Below are positions 45,131-54,179 of a stretch of DNA of 64,000 nt, piece after piece (within the stretch, counting starts at the first letter, position 1; every line of letters starts with the position of its first letter). The stretch is from Arthrobacter sp. B2a2-09. Its GTDB lineage: Bacteria; Actinomycetota; Actinomycetes; Actinomycetales; Micrococcaceae. The notes beneath the pieces were generated by a model. The model made no database searches. It saw only the letters and a list, made by a program, of their open reading frames with translations, and was not told the origin of the DNA. Where the stretch lies: contig NZ_JAMXIC010000002.1 in the NCBI RefSeq assembly GCF_027587375.1, positions 124,001-188,000 of the forward strand. The letters run 5' to 3'. The translations under genes and the position numbers were made by a program.

Positions 45131-45852
45131 CCGCCAAGATATCTGGGCCTGCTAGAACCCAGCAAGGCACCGCCGTCCGCGCCTCGGCCAGTTAGGACGC
45201 GACCCAGCACAACAGCGCTTTGCCGTCGTTCGCAGATCATCCATTTATGGTTAGGCGGACACGGCCATGACGAACGGATCCGATGGCACCGGCGCACCAT
45301 TCTCCCGTTCGGCACTGGTACCGCCGTTCACCACGGACAACCGCTGGACCTACGTTGTTGTCCACCGCCTTCGAAACCGAAGCCGAACTCAATCTTCACC
45401 AGCTGCTCGCGGCTGTGATCAGCAAGTACGCTCCTGGTACCTGCGCTGAGATTAGCCGGACCGATTACGACCGACGCTACGAACTCAAGTTGACTGATGG
45501 CGCTAGCGGCAAGGTGATTTTATCCAATAAAATCACGCCTGAGTGGGGTCCTGAAGGATCGGGGGCTGAAGAATGAACGAAATAATTTCCGCTCCTTAAG
45601 TGGCTCCCCCGGAAGGAGTCCCTGATCCACGCTTGGTCGACATGAAACCCGAAGGAGATGGGCCAGACCCTTAGTTCCTCCAGGAATTGCGCGGATGGTG
45701 GACGGCAGACGGGGAATACCCCCACGTTTCGGACAACCGACGAACGCGCGTGGTCGGCGTCGGCGGACACTCGCAGTTCGGGAGGTTTGACTCCTCAGTC
45801 GTCTAACCGGGCACCCTCTTCGGGCAACTGCTCAGCGGAGAAGAATACTAGG
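45131..45852. other. 722 bp without a confident gene
   Basis: Plus-strand frames at 45267 and 45283 together could be one frameshifted gene: MTNGSDGTGAPFSRS in the first and ETEAELNLHQLLAAVISKY plus YELKLTDGASGKVIL in the second. The protein would be about 100 residues and I do not recognise it. The left border of the Tn554-like element should lie in the second half; CTCCCCCGGAAGGAGTC near 45604 weakly resembles the inverse of the right border. Confidence 0.4.
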
Positions 45853-46476
45853 TCATTTCCTCAGGGAGTTATCAAGCGAAACCACATTCGTACCCTCAGC
45901 GACCTGGCCCCGGACGTCGAGCCGATGGGCAGCACGGGATGCGGCAAGTTCGCCTTCGAGACGAGAAACATGCCTTTGAAGGGCCCCCAGCTGCTCAATG
46001 AGTAAAGCATTCTCCGCAACCAATCGTTCGTTCGTCGAACGGAGCTCGATATGCTCCTCTGGGTCCACAAATGACGATCGCGAAAGCTGCGCGCCGAGCC
46101 AAAGTTGGCGCTGTCGCTCGTGATCTCGGAGCAGAGTTCTAGCTCCAGATAACTCACTTTTCAGTTTTCTGACTTGATCGAAGAGTGCTACTCGGTCCGC
46201 GCGGAGTCCTTGGGCCATGTGTGTTTCGGCAACGGGACGGGCCCTTTTTTGGTCCTTGGAGTGTTTGGCCGCTTGGGTGACGGCCGCGTGCAAGTGGCTG
46301 TGGCTGTGAATGAATTCCCTGGAAACCTTGGCCTTGCGACTAACTGCTGAAATAGTGATGTCGCCATCGCTTTCCATGAGGTCCCGGATGGCTCGGAGGA
46401 CACTTTCTTGCTTCCTGCGAGACTCTTCCGCCCTGTAACGTAAAAGCCCTTCGGGAGCGTCTCTATTTTCCGTCAT
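45853..46476 (-). CDS. tnpC: TnpC-like coiled-coil protein (DUF6262 type)
   Basis: This 207-residue protein has an N-terminal helix-turn-helix (ITISAVSRKAKVSREFIHSH) and a long coiled coil from about residue 95 to 190 (LFDQVRKLKSELSGARTLL, ERLVAENALLIEQLGALQRH). In Tn554 the corresponding protein TnpC modulates orientation and frequency of insertion. It overlaps tnpB by 14 bp. The arrangement makes the assignment reliable although the sequence is variable. Confidence 0.8.
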   Translation of the reverse strand: MTENRDAPEGLLRYRAEESRRKQESVLRAIRDLMESDGDITISAVSRKAKVSREFIHSHSHLHAAVTQAAKHSKDQKRARPVAETHMAQGLRADRVALFDQVRKLKSELSGARTLLRDHERQRQLWLGAQLSRSSFVDPEEHIELRSTNERLVAENALLIEQLGALQRHVSRLEGELAASRAAHRLDVRGQVAEGTNVVSLDNSLRK

Positions 46477-49000
46477 CAGCTGCCTTCCTTAGCAGTTCGC
46501 GAACGTCGATATTGCGGGAGGCAGTGGCTCTGCGACGGGTCTCGGCCATTCGATCTAGAGCATCAGCGATTGCCCTCCTCTCATCCTCAGGGAGGCCTGC
46601 AACATACTCGTCGATGCCGTCGATGATCGTTGTGGCATTTTGAGCTCGGGCAGCATAGTGGTCAAGCATGTGCTGAGGGGCGTCAATAACACGCGCGCGC
46701 TCCAATTTCACCCGCAGATAGTCTCTCTTGGCGACCATTCCGTCTCGTTCCAACGGATCTACAAGAAAAAACGGGCATGACTCGCAAGAGTGCTCCAGGG
46801 CGCAGGAATGGCCACTGGCCGCCACATTCTGTGGCTCACTGCAATGGCCAAGGGTCACAGCAATCTTCCCGAAGCCGTCTCGCTCTCGATCCACCTCTAC
46901 GGCCTTGCCGTGCAGATTCAGTCGCCGCGGCGCGATGCTCTCGAGCGCCTTCTTTCGACGTTTTGCGGTCACCTGATAGTAGACCATGGTCGTCGTGAAG
47001 CTTTTGTGGCCCATGTAGTCCTGTAGCACATCCGGCGGGGTGGTGGACCGCCCTTCCTCGTCTGTTGCATCAGCCAAGCGCTGCGCGAAAGCGTGCCGAA
47101 AAGAATAGGGATCTATCGTCGACAAGTCGAAGTAGATGAGGTTGCCTTCGGCACCCTCGACCGGAGCGCTATATGGAGAGTGCAGCGCCACAAGCCTGGT
47201 CAGCTCATTGACTCGGTCAGCCAAGAAATTCGAGCGGTAAGGACGGTCACCGCTGCTGTAGCTCAGAGAGGGGAACAACCATTTCGACTGCCCTCCGTGC
47301 TCACGTTTGATTTCCTGCCATTGACGGATAACATCATGAGTCTCTTGATGGATTGGTAATCGCTTTCCACGTGCATAGGGGGCCTTGCCTTGCTGCCATT
47401 CTAAGTACGGGGAGCCTTGGCTGTCGTAGCTGATGCAGTCATCTAGCAGCCGAAGTGTTTCACCAGTCCGGCGGCCGCACCGTTCGTGGACGAAGATCAT
47501 GACCCGCGCCTCGGCCGTGGAATACTCATCGCGCCGTTCGAGGAGATGCAGGTGATCCATGACCCAGTCGACAATTGGTTGCGGCACGAATCTGAAAGGC
47601 TCATCAGGATTCGGATCTGCTTCGTCTGGATTCCGGCGCGCTCTATGGCGCTCAGGATCGACTGAGAACTGAGCGGGAATACTCCTCCAAAGTTCCTGAA
47701 GACCCTCTTCAGCTCGGGCGAATTGGATAATCCGAGCAATCGCGCCGATGTAGCGACGCTGCGTTTTTTGTGCTGGCCAGCGTTCTCGGATCGCGTCTAT
47801 GATCGCGCTCATGTCGCCAGTCCCGAGGGCCTGTGGTGGTGTCCTTCTCGACGCGAGCACTTCGTCGGCAAAATTCCAAGCGCCAGCAACGAGGGCCAGG
47901 GTCGAAGGTCCGCGGGGCGTTGCCTTCGCCCACGCCATAAACGCTTGGAATATCCATTCATGCCGGACTGATCGGAGGTCCAAGACATGGTCTCCGATGG
48001 ACTGGTTTGTGTTAGTGAGTGGCAGGTCCTTCAGATAAATCAGACGCGGATCTCGGTCATCAACTCCGGACCATTTCCGGTATTCCTCATCTATCAGACG
48101 CTGCAACTCGACAAGCATCCCAGACATATTTTCGTCCGTCGTAGTCCGCCCAAGACGCGTCTCGCCTACAACAGTGCTTCGACCGCTGCTGCGCAGCCAT
48201 TGATATGTCGAACGAATATCAGCCGCGGACAGGTGGGCGCGGCCCTTCAAGTCTCGTTGCTGTACTGCGAACAGGTATTCCGAGCGCAAAGGCTCCTTTA
48301 ATAAGCCGAACGGAGTTGCGTAGGCAGCGGCGAACGGTGTCATCGACTTAGGATCCATCAGAGGCTCGAAAACCCGCTCCACCCAACACGCGAGAGATTC
48401 GGAGTCGTCCGCTACGTTCTGACTGGTACGCCATCTTCGGTAGCCTGACTGATGATTGTCGCAGAGACCGTTAAGCTGAGTCCGGTCAGACGAGCATGTT
48501 GGCAGCACACATCGATCGCCCGGCGGCAGCGGATTCGGATTACGTTCCTGGATCCAGTCTTCCTGTGTGTACGACGACAGATGAGACTTGCGCTTGTGTT
48601 TCCGATACAAGAACGAGTGATTCTTGCACAGGCGGTTCGACGAGTGTTGTCGACCGCACCCAAGGACCAAACATCCGAGAGTGGGCTCGAGTCGACGCCG
48701 AGGGACCGCGCTCCACGCCTCACGGGTGACACCTTCGGCCTTCGCCATGGCCCATTCCTTACGGCAAGGTGCGCAGTAATTACCTCCTTCGATCAGGAGA
48801 AGGCAACCGTTACGGATGCATCTTTTAAGAAATGTCCTGGGATTGGAGGGATCTGGGACCAGCAGAAGTCGTTCAGCGTCGAACTCACCAGGGCGCCAAG
48901 ATTTCAGAATGCGGTTCCCCAGGTGCTCTGACCAAGTGGCAGCCAGTTCGGGGGCCGGGGCGACTAACGCAGCGGCCAGTCGCGGACGAGCCGCATTCAC
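46463..49000 (-). CDS. tnpB: Tn554 TnpB-like large tyrosine recombinase
   Basis: This 845-residue recombinase starts at GTG 49000, overlapping the tnpA stop (GTGA). The N-terminal 200 residues carry three CxxC/CxxH clusters (CIRNGCLLL...CAPC, CLVLGC...CKNH, CVLPTC...CDNH) that look like zinc ribbons. The catalytic domain follows: HERCGRRTGETLRL (Arg), DPYSFRHAFAQRL (HxxR), DYMGHKSFTTTMVYYQV (His, Tyr). A further SCALEHSCESCPFF cluster lies near residue 760. It acts with TnpA in site-specific insertion. Confidence 0.9.
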   Translation of the reverse strand: MNAARPRLAAALVAPAPELAATWSEHLGNRILKSWRPGEFDAERLLLVPDPSNPRTFLKRCIRNGCLLLIEGGNYCAPCRKEWAMAKAEGVTREAWSAVPRRRLEPTLGCLVLGCGRQHSSNRLCKNHSFLYRKHKRKSHLSSYTQEDWIQERNPNPLPPGDRCVLPTCSSDRTQLNGLCDNHQSGYRRWRTSQNVADDSESLACWVERVFEPLMDPKSMTPFAAAYATPFGLLKEPLRSEYLFAVQQRDLKGRAHLSAADIRSTYQWLRSSGRSTVVGETRLGRTTTDENMSGMLVELQRLIDEEYRKWSGVDDRDPRLIYLKDLPLTNTNQSIGDHVLDLRSVRHEWIFQAFMAWAKATPRGPSTLALVAGAWNFADEVLASRRTPPQALGTGDMSAIIDAIRERWPAQKTQRRYIGAIARIIQFARAEEGLQELWRSIPAQFSVDPERHRARRNPDEADPNPDEPFRFVPQPIVDWVMDHLHLLERRDEYSTAEARVMIFVHERCGRRTGETLRLLDDCISYDSQGSPYLEWQQGKAPYARGKRLPIHQETHDVIRQWQEIKREHGGQSKWLFPSLSYSSGDRPYRSNFLADRVNELTRLVALHSPYSAPVEGAEGNLIYFDLSTIDPYSFRHAFAQRLADATDEEGRSTTPPDVLQDYMGHKSFTTTMVYYQVTAKRRKKALESIAPRRLNLHGKAVEVDRERDGFGKIAVTLGHCSEPQNVAASGHSCALEHSCESCPFFLVDPLERDGMVAKRDYLRVKLERARVIDAPQHMLDHYAARAQNATTIIDGIDEYVAGLPEDERRAIADALDRMAETRRRATASRNIDVRELLRKAADDGK

Positions 49001-50172
49001 TTAGCCGAGCCCAAACTTACGGTTCTGGCCGGTATGGACATCAAGGCGGCTTTCTTCGCCTCTTCCAGGCCGTGGGTGTATACCCGAGTCGAATTGATAC
49101 TGGAATGCCCTAGTATCTCCTGGACCACGTCGAGACTTTGCGCTTGGCAATCGATTCCGCGGACTAGCCGCGTGGCTAGGGTATGTCTGAGAATATGTGG
49201 TCCTGACAAGTCGACCCCGATGCTTTTCCCACACCGCTTCATCAAGCTTCGGACGCCGGAATACTTCATCGCGAAGCCGCGCGAGTCGTCGCCGTTGTAG
49301 AGGTTGACGAAAACATGCGGAGACATGTCGTGATTACCGAGAACGCTCTCGCGTTCAAGAGCGTAGTCGATGTATTTTTCTACAAGGTCGTCACCAACGA
49401 AGAGCATTCGGGCCCCACCTTTTGCTCGGGCTCCGTTCTCTACTGGGTTGTCCAAGCGAACGTGGAAATGTGGATCCACTGTCTTGCAGCCCACTGCTCG
49501 TGAGCCACCGCCGAAGTGCAGGTCGGCAGTAAATAGCGAGAGTGCCTCCCCAACTCTTATCCCGGTGAAGTACATGAGATCAATGAGAAACCGGTCGCGC
49601 GCCCGTAGGGGCAGGCTCTCGAGATTGAGTCGGGCTTCTGCGTCGTCTATCCATTCGGGGTCTACCGGCTCTGCCACCGCGCGTGATCGAAGTCTCTCGT
49701 CGAGGACCCTCCGTCTGGCGCCGTACTCACCACCCGCGGGAGTTCCAGGCGGGAAATACTTGATCTGAGTCATCCTGCTGCCAATGTCGGTAGTCAGCAT
49801 GCCCTCGGCCTCTGCCCACTCGTAGAGCGAGCGTACCGGCGTCAACCAGAGATCCACCGTCTTGTCTTTGCGGAGCGAAGTAGCACCGTTGGTCTTCGCA
49901 AAAGGGCTGACGGCAACTGTCTGACGCCACAGAGCTATATGCGAGAGCGTCACAGCACGCCAGTCGGCAGTTTGAGCCGTCCAGGAGAGGTACCAAGCTG
50001 CTCGTGAGCCGTAGTGCTTTACGGTGTTGGCCGATCGCCCGAGGTTCGTCAAAGACTGCAGCCAATATGATGCGGCATGCAGCCGATCGTCCCCATCCAC
50101 AATCACGAACCGTTCGGGACCGACTTCTCCGGTTAACGCTCGGCTAACTACATACTGGGGATCCTCGATCAT
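48997..50172 (-). CDS. tnpA: Tn554 TnpA-like tyrosine recombinase
   Basis: This 391-residue recombinase has a core-binding domain (GRSANTVKHYGSRAAWYLSW) and catalytic residues in FTGIRVGEALSL (Arg), AKGGARML (Lys), PHILRHTLATRL (HxxR) and ILGHSSINSTRVYTH (His, Tyr). It is the first gene of the element, about 100 bp from the right border. The frame is complete, so the element may still be active. Confidence 0.92.
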   Translation of the reverse strand: MIEDPQYVVSRALTGEVGPERFVIVDGDDRLHAASYWLQSLTNLGRSANTVKHYGSRAAWYLSWTAQTADWRAVTLSHIALWRQTVAVSPFAKTNGATSLRKDKTVDLWLTPVRSLYEWAEAEGMLTTDIGSRMTQIKYFPPGTPAGGEYGARRRVLDERLRSRAVAEPVDPEWIDDAEARLNLESLPLRARDRFLIDLMYFTGIRVGEALSLFTADLHFGGGSRAVGCKTVDPHFHVRLDNPVENGARAKGGARMLFVGDDLVEKYIDYALERESVLGNHDMSPHVFVNLYNGDDSRGFAMKYSGVRSLMKRCGKSIGVDLSGPHILRHTLATRLVRGIDCQAQSLDVVQEILGHSSINSTRVYTHGLEEAKKAALMSIPARTVSLGSAK

Positions 50173-50349
50173 GGTGCCTAGGTTACTGACAAGTCATACG
50201 AAAGGATGTCAGGCACGCTCTGGCGAGTTGCTTGACCGACAGAAACTGACACTTCTCCGGGGGGGGGCTAGATAACCGACGGCTCGCGGCTCCACGTAGT
50301 CATTCCCGACGTCACTCGCCGTCATTGGGCTGTTAATATCCGCAAATTC

Positions 50350-51084
50350 GTGGTCAAAGCGACCCGGCTCGAGCATCTAGTGGAGCTGGGAACGTTGACG
50401 CCCGGGTCAGCCCGGTTCCTGGGAGCTGCGGTGGCCAGCGGACTGAACATTCTCGTCTCAGGAGCCACTCAGTCAGGAAAGACCACAATGCTCAACTGCC
50501 TGGCAGCTAGCATCGGCTCCCGGGAGCGGGTCATCACGGTCGAAGAGATCTTTGAACTCCATTTCCCGTTGCGTGACGTCGTTGGCCTCCAGTGCCGCCA
50601 GCCAAACCTCGAGGGTCAAGGCGAAATTCCCCTCCGCCGACTCGTCAAAGAGGCTCTTCGCATGCGGCCGGATCGCCTCGTGGTGGGCGAAGTCCGGGAA
50701 GCCGAAAGCTTGGACATGCTCATTGCGCTGAATTCGGGCCTGCCGGGCATGTGTACCGTCCATGCGAACTCTGCCCATGACGCCGTGACCAAGATTTGCA
50801 CGCTGCCGCTGCTAGCCGGAGAGAACATCTCGAGCGCGTTCGTGGTTCCAACCGTGGCATCCTGCATCGACCTGGTGGTCCATTGCAGCCGCCACGCGGA
50901 CGGACGCCGGCAAGTCACAGAGATCCTTTCGCTGGGTCGCCGCGTGGAGAACGGCATCATTGAGTCGTCCAAGGTATTCGCGATGCAGGACGGCAGGCTC
51001 CAACCCACTTCGAATTCTATGCCGGCCGCAGAGAAATTCGGCCGGGCAGGTTTTGACGTCGCCGCGCTCCTGGAGCACTACTGA
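50350..51084 (+). CDS. cpaF: 5'-truncated CpaF/TadA pilus assembly ATPase
   Basis: This is the C-terminal ATPase domain of a TadA/CpaF secretion ATPase: Walker A GATQSGKTTM, Asp box VITVEEIFEL, Walker B RMRPDRLVVGEVRE and His box GMCTVHANSA. Homologous coding continues upstream to TDGSRLHVVIPD (50275), directly preceded by an in-frame TAG at the Tn554-like border. About half of the protein, including the N-terminal domain, is missing. GTG 50350 could restart translation but has no clear ribosome-binding site. Loss of motor function is likely. Confidence 0.8.
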   Translation: MVKATRLEHLVELGTLTPGSARFLGAAVASGLNILVSGATQSGKTTMLNCLAASIGSRERVITVEEIFELHFPLRDVVGLQCRQPNLEGQGEIPLRRLVKEALRMRPDRLVVGEVREAESLDMLIALNSGLPGMCTVHANSAHDAVTKICTLPLLAGENISSAFVVPTVASCIDLVVHCSRHADGRRQVTEILSLGRRVENGIIESSKVFAMQDGRLQPTSNSMPAAEKFGRAGFDVAALLEHY

Positions 51085-51938
51085 TGGCGCCGCTGCTGGG
51101 CGTTCTCTGTGGGCTGGGTGTGTTTCTCATCTGGTGGTCTGCTTGGGAACAACCCCCGCTTGGCGTCAAGGAGCCCAAACCGAAACGCCTTGAGTCTTTG
51201 TTGCTCACGGCTGGGATCGACAACGTGAGCGGCGGGGGATTCATCGCATCGTGCCTCGGATTGGGTCTTTTCACCACGCTGGTGATCTACATCATGACAG
51301 CGTCCTTTTCGATCGCGGCGTGCTTCGGCCTGTTCGGGGCGTGGCTTCCCTTGGCCGTTGTCAGCTGGCGGGCGCGCAAGCGGACGGCCATGCTCCGGGA
51401 GCTCTGGCCCGACGTGGTCGACCATTTGCGCTCGGCAATCCGCGCGGGACTTTCGCTGCCCGAGGCGCTTGTCCAGCTCGGAGACAAGGGCCCAGAAGAG
51501 CTGCGGGCCATCTTCCGCGAGTTTGGTGCGGATTACCGTTCCGGCGGCCATTTCGATTCGGCATTGAACAAGTTAAAGGAGCGCTTGGCCGATCCCGTTG
51601 CCGACCGGATCATTGAGGCGCTCAGACTGACCCGCGAAGTGGGCGGATCCGATCTCGGTCGACTTCTGGGAACTCTCGCCGAGTTCCTTCGTGAGAGCGC
51701 GAGGACCCGCAGTGAGCTTGAGGCACGACAATCATGGACGATCAATGGAGCGCGCCTGGCCGTTGCCGCCCCATGGATCGTCCTGATGCTGCTGGCTAGC
51801 AGGCCGGAAGCTGTTGCCGCTTACAACTCCGCGGCCGGAGTCAGCGTGCTTGCAGGCGGATTGGTGGTCTCGGGCTTCTGTTACTGGGTCATGCTGCGCA
51901 TCGGCGCCCTTCCTGAAGATGAAAGGGTGCTTCGATGA
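51084..51938 (+). CDS. tadB: Tad pilus membrane protein TadB
   Basis: This 284-residue type II secretion F-domain protein has N-terminal membrane segments (LLGVLCGLGVFLIWWSA, FFT-like LGLGLFTTLVIYIMTASFSI) and a cytoplasmic helical domain (DVVDHLRSAIRAGLSLPEAL). Two C-terminal membrane helices complete it. Its ATG overlaps the cpaF stop (TGATG). TadB and TadC form the platform on which the TadA ATPase drives Flp pilin assembly. Confidence 0.9.
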   Translation: MAPLLGVLCGLGVFLIWWSAWEQPPLGVKEPKPKRLESLLLTAGIDNVSGGGFIASCLGLGLFTTLVIYIMTASFSIAACFGLFGAWLPLAVVSWRARKRTAMLRELWPDVVDHLRSAIRAGLSLPEALVQLGDKGPEELRAIFREFGADYRSGGHFDSALNKLKERLADPVADRIIEALRLTREVGGSDLGRLLGTLAEFLRESARTRSELEARQSWTINGARLAVAAPWIVLMLLASRPEAVAAYNSAAGVSVLAGGLVVSGFCYWVMLRIGALPEDERVLR

Positions 51939-52873
51939 CTGCGTTGACTGCCCTGACCGTGTTCTGCGGACTTCTCCTGGGAGCCGGATTATGGCTCATC
52001 TTTGTTCGCATGCCATTTATGCGGCCCACTCCCTTCGCGGAGCGCATCGAGCCGCAACTCAGGTCCCAGAACCTTGAATCGCGGCTGCTGTCCACAACCC
52101 CGGACATCGCACCGTTCGGCCCTTTGGAGCGCATTCTGCGGCCGGTGTTCCGGGACGCTCTCCGCTATCTGGCGAAGTTCAACCTGGGCACCACGTCCCT
52201 CAACAAGAGGCTGGCAAAGGCCGGCTCTGGAAAGTCCGCGCTGGACTTCCGCGCAGAGCAGTTGCTATGGGCAGCGGGTGGCTTTGCCACGGCGGTTGTC
52301 GTGGTGGTCATGAGTGCGGCCGGGGGACGGTTCAGTCCGGGGCCTGCGGTCGTCTCGGTCCTGGTTTGTGCGCTGGGTGGGTTTCTTCTCCGCGACTACA
52401 TGCTGGGGGTGCGGATCAAACGAAGGGAAAGGCGGATGCTGGCGGAATTCCCCAGCGTTGCCGAACTGATGGCCCTCGCGGTGGGCGCGGGGGAGAGCGC
52501 CAGCGGTGCCCTCGATCGAGTGTGCCGCACGGCCCGCGGCGAATTGGCGAAGGAGTTTGCCTTGGTATTGGCCGCCACGCGGGCCGGCACGCCCCTGGTC
52601 CAAGCCCTGCACGAGTTTTCGGGACGAACCGAGCTCGGCCCGCTAGTTCGGTTCGTGGATGGAATCGTCGTCGCCGTCGAACGCGGTACCCCCTTGGCCG
52701 ATGTTTTGCGGGCCCAAGCCGCGGACGTCCGCGATTCAGCCAAACGAGAGCTGATGGAAGCGGCTGGTCGCAAAGAAATCGCCATGATGGTGCCACTGGT
52801 TTTCGGCGTCCTGCCCCTCACCGTGATCTTCGCCGTCTATCCGGGCCTGGCCGCGCTGGATCTTGGCTTCTGA
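51935..52873 (+). CDS. tadC: Tad pilus membrane protein TadC
   Basis: This 312-residue type II secretion F-domain protein has the typical membrane pair (LLWAAGGFATAVVVVVMSA and SVLVCALGGFLL), the cytoplasmic domain EFPSVAELMALAVGAGESAS and a C-terminal helix (MMVPLVFGVLPLTVIFAVYP). Its start overlaps tadB (ATGA). It is intact and would partner TadB. Confidence 0.9.
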   Translation: MTALTALTVFCGLLLGAGLWLIFVRMPFMRPTPFAERIEPQLRSQNLESRLLSTTPDIAPFGPLERILRPVFRDALRYLAKFNLGTTSLNKRLAKAGSGKSALDFRAEQLLWAAGGFATAVVVVVMSAAGGRFSPGPAVVSVLVCALGGFLLRDYMLGVRIKRRERRMLAEFPSVAELMALAVGAGESASGALDRVCRTARGELAKEFALVLAATRAGTPLVQALHEFSGRTELGPLVRFVDGIVVAVERGTPLADVLRAQAADVRDSAKRELMEAAGRKEIAMMVPLVFGVLPLTVIFAVYPGLAALDLGF

Positions 52874-52990
52874 TGCGCGATCTTCAACAAGCCTTTTCAC
52901 GTCCATCACATTGGCATTTGCCTGAATGCCATAAACAAAGAAACTGCACGGATATTCGCAACGGATTCCTGCACACGGAAATGGGGAAAA

Positions 52991-53254
52991 ATGAAGACAC
53001 CTGGACACCGAGGCCTGCCCGCTTCAAGACTTTTGCTGTGGCAGCTGTGGACTCTCCTGCCGTCCAGATCAGCGCTTGGAACGACCCCGAACAAAAGTTC
53101 GGTCCCCGATGGCGATCATCCCGAGCGAGGCGACGTACCCGGCTGGGTCATGGTCACACTGATGTCCGCCGCACTTGTAGCGGGCCTGCTGGCGCTGGCC
53201 GGCCCGGCTCTGGAGGGACTCTTCAACCAGGCCATGAGCAAGGTCGGAAAGTAG
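52991..53254 (+). CDS. Flp-like pilin
   Basis: This 87-residue protein has a polar, positively charged N-terminus, then ERGDVPGWVMVTLMSAALVA and GLLALAGPALEGLF, the single hydrophobic helix of actinobacterial Flp/class III pilins (DUF4244 type). Processing would occur near the GD preceding the helix. It follows tadC, as in other actinobacterial Tad loci. It should be the structural subunit of the fibre. Confidence 0.75.
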   Translation: MKTPGHRGLPASRLLLWQLWTLLPSRSALGTTPNKSSVPDGDHPERGDVPGWVMVTLMSAALVAGLLALAGPALEGLFNQAMSKVGK

Positions 53255-53257
53255 TCC

Positions 53258-53680
53258 ATGCCGTTCCGCAACTGGGGAACGGAAGATGGCAGCGGAACCA
53301 GTGCCGGCCGCGGCGATGAACGAGGCTCCGCCGTCGTGGATTTTGTGCTGGTCGGGGGTCTGTTGACGGTTTTCTTCCTCGCCGTCATTCAATTGACCCT
53401 TGTTTTGCACGTGCGCAATACCCTTATTGATGCGGCCTCGTCCGGAGCCCGTTATGGCACTCTCGCCGACCGGACACCGGCCGATGCACGTGAGCGCACC
53501 GCAGAGCTGATCGGAACAGCGCTGAACGCAGACTTTGCCCGGGACATCTCGACGTCGGAGGCTAGTTTCCAGGGGATCCGCACCTTGGAAGTGACAGTCC
53601 GGGCACCCTTGCCCGTCATCGGGCTGATAGGACCCGGAGCGGCGCTGGAGGTGAGGGGGCATGCTGCGATTCCCGGTTGA
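53258..53680 (+). CDS. TadE-like minor pilin
   Basis: This 140-residue protein has the TadE motif DERGSAVVDFVLVGGLLTVF (about residues 20-40) and a single membrane helix, followed by an extracytoplasmic domain. TadE-like proteins are pseudopilins needed for Tad assembly. It lies three bases after the pilin stop and overlaps the next gene by 20 bp. Confidence 0.8.
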   Translation: MPFRNWGTEDGSGTSAGRGDERGSAVVDFVLVGGLLTVFFLAVIQLTLVLHVRNTLIDAASSGARYGTLADRTPADARERTAELIGTALNADFARDISTSEASFQGIRTLEVTVRAPLPVIGLIGPGAALEVRGHAAIPG

Positions 53681-54179
53681 TCTTAGCCGCGCCGCGCTTG
53701 CCCGCTTCCGGGAGGCGGCCAGCCTGCCACTCGCGGAGGACCCGGAATCTATCGGCCCGCGGTGTGCCTCTGATCGAGGAAGCGCAGTGGTCGAGTTCAT
53801 CCTGCTGTCCCTCCTGCTCATGGTTCCCATGGTCTATTTCATCGTCACTATTGGACAAGTCCAGGGCGGGTCCTTCGCCGTCGTGGGGGCAGCGGACCAA
53901 GCCGCCAAGGTCTATGTCATGCAGAAGGACACCTCCGAGGGGCGCGCCGCCGCTGAACAGGCTGCCCTCCTGACCCTTGCGGATTATGGCCATTCCGCGG
54001 GGCAGGCATTTGTGGACGTCGCGTGCGATCGCGGCGATTGCCTGTCTGCAGGAGCCGCGGTCACGATTACAGTCAAGCTCACGGTGCCGTTGCCGATGGT
54101 GCCGTTTGGAGATGCCCTGAGCCTGGACGCCGCGAATCTGAGTGCGTCAGCCACGCAAATCGTCGGACGGTTCCGGTGA
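53661..54179 (+). CDS. TadE/TadF-like pilus protein
   Basis: This 172-residue protein has SDRGSAVVEFILLSLLLMVP as the TadE-type membrane helix (about residues 37-57), then a domain with two cysteines (ACDRGDC) likely to form a disulfide outside the membrane. The N-terminal 35 residues are cytoplasmic. It overlaps both neighbours, so the four small genes are co-translated. Confidence 0.75.
   Translation: MLRFPVDLSRAALARFREAASLPLAEDPESIGPRCASDRGSAVVEFILLSLLLMVPMVYFIVTIGQVQGGSFAVVGAADQAAKVYVMQKDTSEGRAAAEQAALLTLADYGHSAGQAFVDVACDRGDCLSAGAAVTITVKLTVPLPMVPFGDALSLDAANLSASATQIVGRFR

Larger units (their letters stand above)
45853..50271 (-). mobile_element. Tn554-like element (tnpA-tnpB-tnpC)
   Basis: Three minus-strand genes in the Tn554 order overlap by a few bases: a tyrosine recombinase, a very large tyrosine recombinase and a small coiled-coil protein. 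The right edge is near 50271, where coding sequence of cpaF begins abruptly. The left edge is not defined. No resistance or other cargo is visible. Confidence 0.75.

Noticed and set aside
45600-50271. Terminal inverted repeats of the Tn554-like element
   Set aside because: Only a weak similarity between sequences near 45604 and 50258 exists, and Tn554 elements are known to lack terminal inverted repeats.
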